Program-made: the position numbers and the translations under genes | Shown: piece after piece, positions 62,627-64,000 of the stretch | How positions within the stretch are numbered: the first letter of the stretch is position 1 | Layout of the letters: every line of letters starts with the position of its first letter | The notes under the pieces: generated by a model | Databases searched by the model: none | What the model was told of the DNA's origin: nothing | Seen by the model: the letters and a program-made list of their open reading frames with translations, nothing else | DNA from: Sphingopyxis macrogoltabida | GTDB taxonomy: Bacteria; Pseudomonadota; Alphaproteobacteria; Sphingomonadales; Sphingomonadaceae | Direction: 5' to 3' | Length of the DNA stretch: 64,000 nucleotides | Assembly: GCF_001314325.1 (NCBI RefSeq) | Contig: NZ_CP009429.1 | Coordinates: 4,774,501-4,838,500, forward strand

Positions 62627-63577
62627 TTGAACGATTACAGCGTCGAGGCGAACGGCCTCACCAAATATTTCGGCGATTTCAAGGCGGTCGATCATGTCAG
62701 CCTCGCGGTGCCGACGGGCAGCATCTACGGCGTGCTCGGCCCCAATGGCGCGGGCAAGACGACCAGCCTCAGGATGACGCTCGGCATCATCGACCCCGAC
62801 GCGGGCACGAGCCGCATCTTCGGCACGCACCGGCCGCAATCGGTGCGCCACCGCATCGGCTATCTTCCCGAAGAGCGCGGCCTCTATCCCGGCATGAAGG
62901 CGCGCGAGGCAATCGCCTTCATGGGCGCGCTGCGCGGGCTCGACTGGTCCGAAGGCCGCCGCCGCGCCGCCGCCTTCATGACCGAACTCGGCCTTGAGCG
63001 CGTGATCGACGAAAAGATCCGCAAGATGTCGAAGGGCATGGCGCAGATGGTCCAGCTCATCGGCTCGATCGTCCACGCCCCCGACCTGATCGTGCTCGAC
63101 GAGCCTTTCTCGGGGCTCGACCCGGTCAATCAGGAACGGCTCGAAATGCTGGTGCGGCGCGAACGCGATCGCGGCGCGACGATCCTCTTTTCGACCCATG
63201 TCATGGCGCACGCCGAACGCCTCTGCGACCGGATCGCGATCATCGCGCGATCGCAGCGGCGTTTTGAGGGCACGGTTGACGAGGCGCGCGCGCTGCTGCC
63301 GATGCAGGTCCGCTACACGCCGCGCACCGACGGCGACGCGGCGGCCGCGCTGCTCCCCGCCGGCGCCGAGCGCAAGGGCGAGGCGTGGCATTTTGCGATC
63401 GAGGAGGCCGATGTCGAGCCGCTGCTGGCGCGGATCACCGCGAGCGGGCATGGCGTCGCGGGCCTGTCGATCGCGCGGCCCGGGCTGCACGACGCCTTCG
63501 TTCACATCGTCCGCCAGGTCGACGCCGGCTTCGACGCGACCCCCGAAAAAGACGCCATCGAGGAGGCGGCCGCATGA
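62627..63577 (+). CDS. ABC transporter ATP-binding protein (NatA-like)
   Basis: 316 residues. Walker [14 protein letters not shown]-loop region [14 protein letters not shown], Walker [14 protein letters not shown] and switch [10 protein letters not shown] are intact; the signature motif is the variant MSKGMAQ seen in NatA-type exporters. A C-terminal domain of about 90 residues (DUF4162-like) follows. Start is TTG 62627 with only a weak GGGGA upstream. The permease gene overlaps by 4 bp. NatAB exports sodium in Bacillus, but related pairs move other substrates. Confidence 0.9.
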   Translation: MNDYSVEANGLTKYFGDFKAVDHVSLAVPTGSIYGVLGPNGAGKTTSLRMTLGIIDPDAGTSRIFGTHRPQSVRHRIGYLPEERGLYPGMKAREAIAFMGALRGLDWSEGRRRAAAFMTELGLERVIDEKIRKMSKGMAQMVQLIGSIVHAPDLIVLDEPFSGLDPVNQERLEMLVRRERDRGATILFSTHVMAHAERLCDRIAIIARSQRRFEGTVDEARALLPMQVRYTPRTDGDAAAALLPAGAERKGEAWHFAIEEADVEPLLARITASGHGVAGLSIARPGLHDAFVHIVRQVDAGFDATPEKDAIEEAAA

Positions 63578-64000
63578 ACGCCTTCCTCAAGAATATGTTC
63601 GTCATCGCGCGCCGCGATTTTCTGGCGATCGTCGCGACGCCGACTTTCCTCCTGTTCCTGCTCGCGCCGCTCTTCATGATCGGGATGGGCGCGGTGGGCG
63701 GCATCGGCGCCTCGCAGCTTGCCGACAGTGCGCGCGGCAAGGGCCGCATCGTCGCGATCGTCGCCGCGGGCGATGTCGAGGATCTGCGCGCCGCCGACGA
63801 CCGTCTGCGCGAGGCACTCCCACGCGGCGAACGTCCGGTGACGCTCGAGATCCGCGTCGCCGGCGCCACGCCGGCCGATCCTTTCGCGATCGCACAGGAG
63901 AAAGGCGCCGACACCTACGCCGTGCTGTCCGGGCCGCTAGGCAAACCGCAGATCGTCGAGCGCGAGGCGGGGAGCAGCGCCGGGCGCTATCTCGCGCTGC
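63574..64000 (+). CDS. ABC-2 type permease (NatB-like), cut by window end
   Basis: The first 142 codons are visible. [20 protein letters not shown] and TPTFLLFLLAPLFMIGMGAV form the first membrane helix of an ABC-2 permease, followed by a large periplasmic loop beginning ADSARGKGRIVAIVAAG. The start ATG 63574 overlaps the ATPase stop (ATGA). The remaining helices lie beyond the window, so the assignment rests on this N-terminus and the partner gene. Confidence 0.85.
   Translation, partial: MNAFLKNMFVIARRDFLAIVATPTFLLFLLAPLFMIGMGAVGGIGASQLADSARGKGRIVAIVAAGDVEDLRAADDRLREALPRGERPVTLEIRVAGATPADPFAIAQEKGADTYAVLSGPLGKPQIVEREAGSSAGRYLAL

Overview
This is a 64 kb chromosomal window from a high-GC alphaproteobacterium. 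It most likely comes from the Sphingomonadales (Sphingopyxis, Sphingomonas or Novosphingobium type). The evidence is three TonB-dependent receptors with sphingomonad-type TonB boxes, a mannonate dehydratase of the Novosphingobium ManD type, gene pairs such as metX-metW, tyrA-hisC, hemC-hemD and ftsE-ftsX, and frequent GTG/TTG starts. No phage, insertion sequence, integrase or CRISPR array is visible. The identification rests on recalled protein families, not on a search.

Layout. (1) 1-6279 is a uronic-acid polysaccharide utilisation locus: a ManD-type dehydratase (cut by the window edge), a GH105 unsaturated-uronyl hydrolase, a large TonB receptor and an alginate-lyase-fold lyase. GntR-type and LacI-type palindromes lie in its promoters. 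(2) 6289-18054 holds a double PilZ protein, an Fe-alcohol dehydrogenase, a 1,885-residue autotransporter built from long internal repeats, a 7TMR-DISM histidine kinase and a LuxR-type response regulator whose 3' ends overlap, and a nitrobindin-like barrel. (3) 18172-24403 is a hydrolase region: an amidohydrolase lacking the usual HxH motif, then a two-gene operon of an alpha-amino-acid ester hydrolase and a beta-propeller/CehA-McbA metallohydrolase. (4) 24742-35640 is the most interesting region. It looks like a RiPP gene cluster: a 108-residue precursor with four heptads each carrying Tyr/His-x-Gln, a radical SAM/SPASM maturase, a JmjC-type oxygenase and a sulfotransferase-like protein. Beside it are a TonB receptor, an M14-like peptidase, two Fes/BesA-like esterases, a TetR regulator and a proline-iminopeptidase-like hydrolase. 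Two promoters in this second group share the palindrome TGCACAATTGTGCA.

(5) 35824-37942 is an MpaB-family oxygenase divergent from its probable TetR regulator, followed by tRNA-Arg(CCG). (6) 38213-46994 is largely housekeeping: YeiH transporter, zinc-ribbon protein, ftsE-ftsX-ydcF-like-plsC, tyrA-hisC and metX-metW. (7) 47118-52646 has a TetR gene divergent from a TonB receptor, with a clear operator between them, then a CaiB-type CoA-transferase with glutaryl-CoA dehydrogenase. (8) 52694-64000 is housekeeping again: hemC-hemD with a mitofilin-like membrane protein, tsaD-gpsA, a polysaccharide flippase, a PfkB kinase, an EI24 membrane protein with a lipoprotein, queG, and the start of a NatAB-like ABC exporter that runs off the window.

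Working hypothesis for region 4: the four + strand genes make a multi-cyclophane peptide of the triceptide type, further hydroxylated and perhaps sulfated. The neighbouring TetR-controlled receptor and hydrolases take it, or a related peptide, back up and process it. The family calls are well supported. The chemistry and the link between the two halves are inference.
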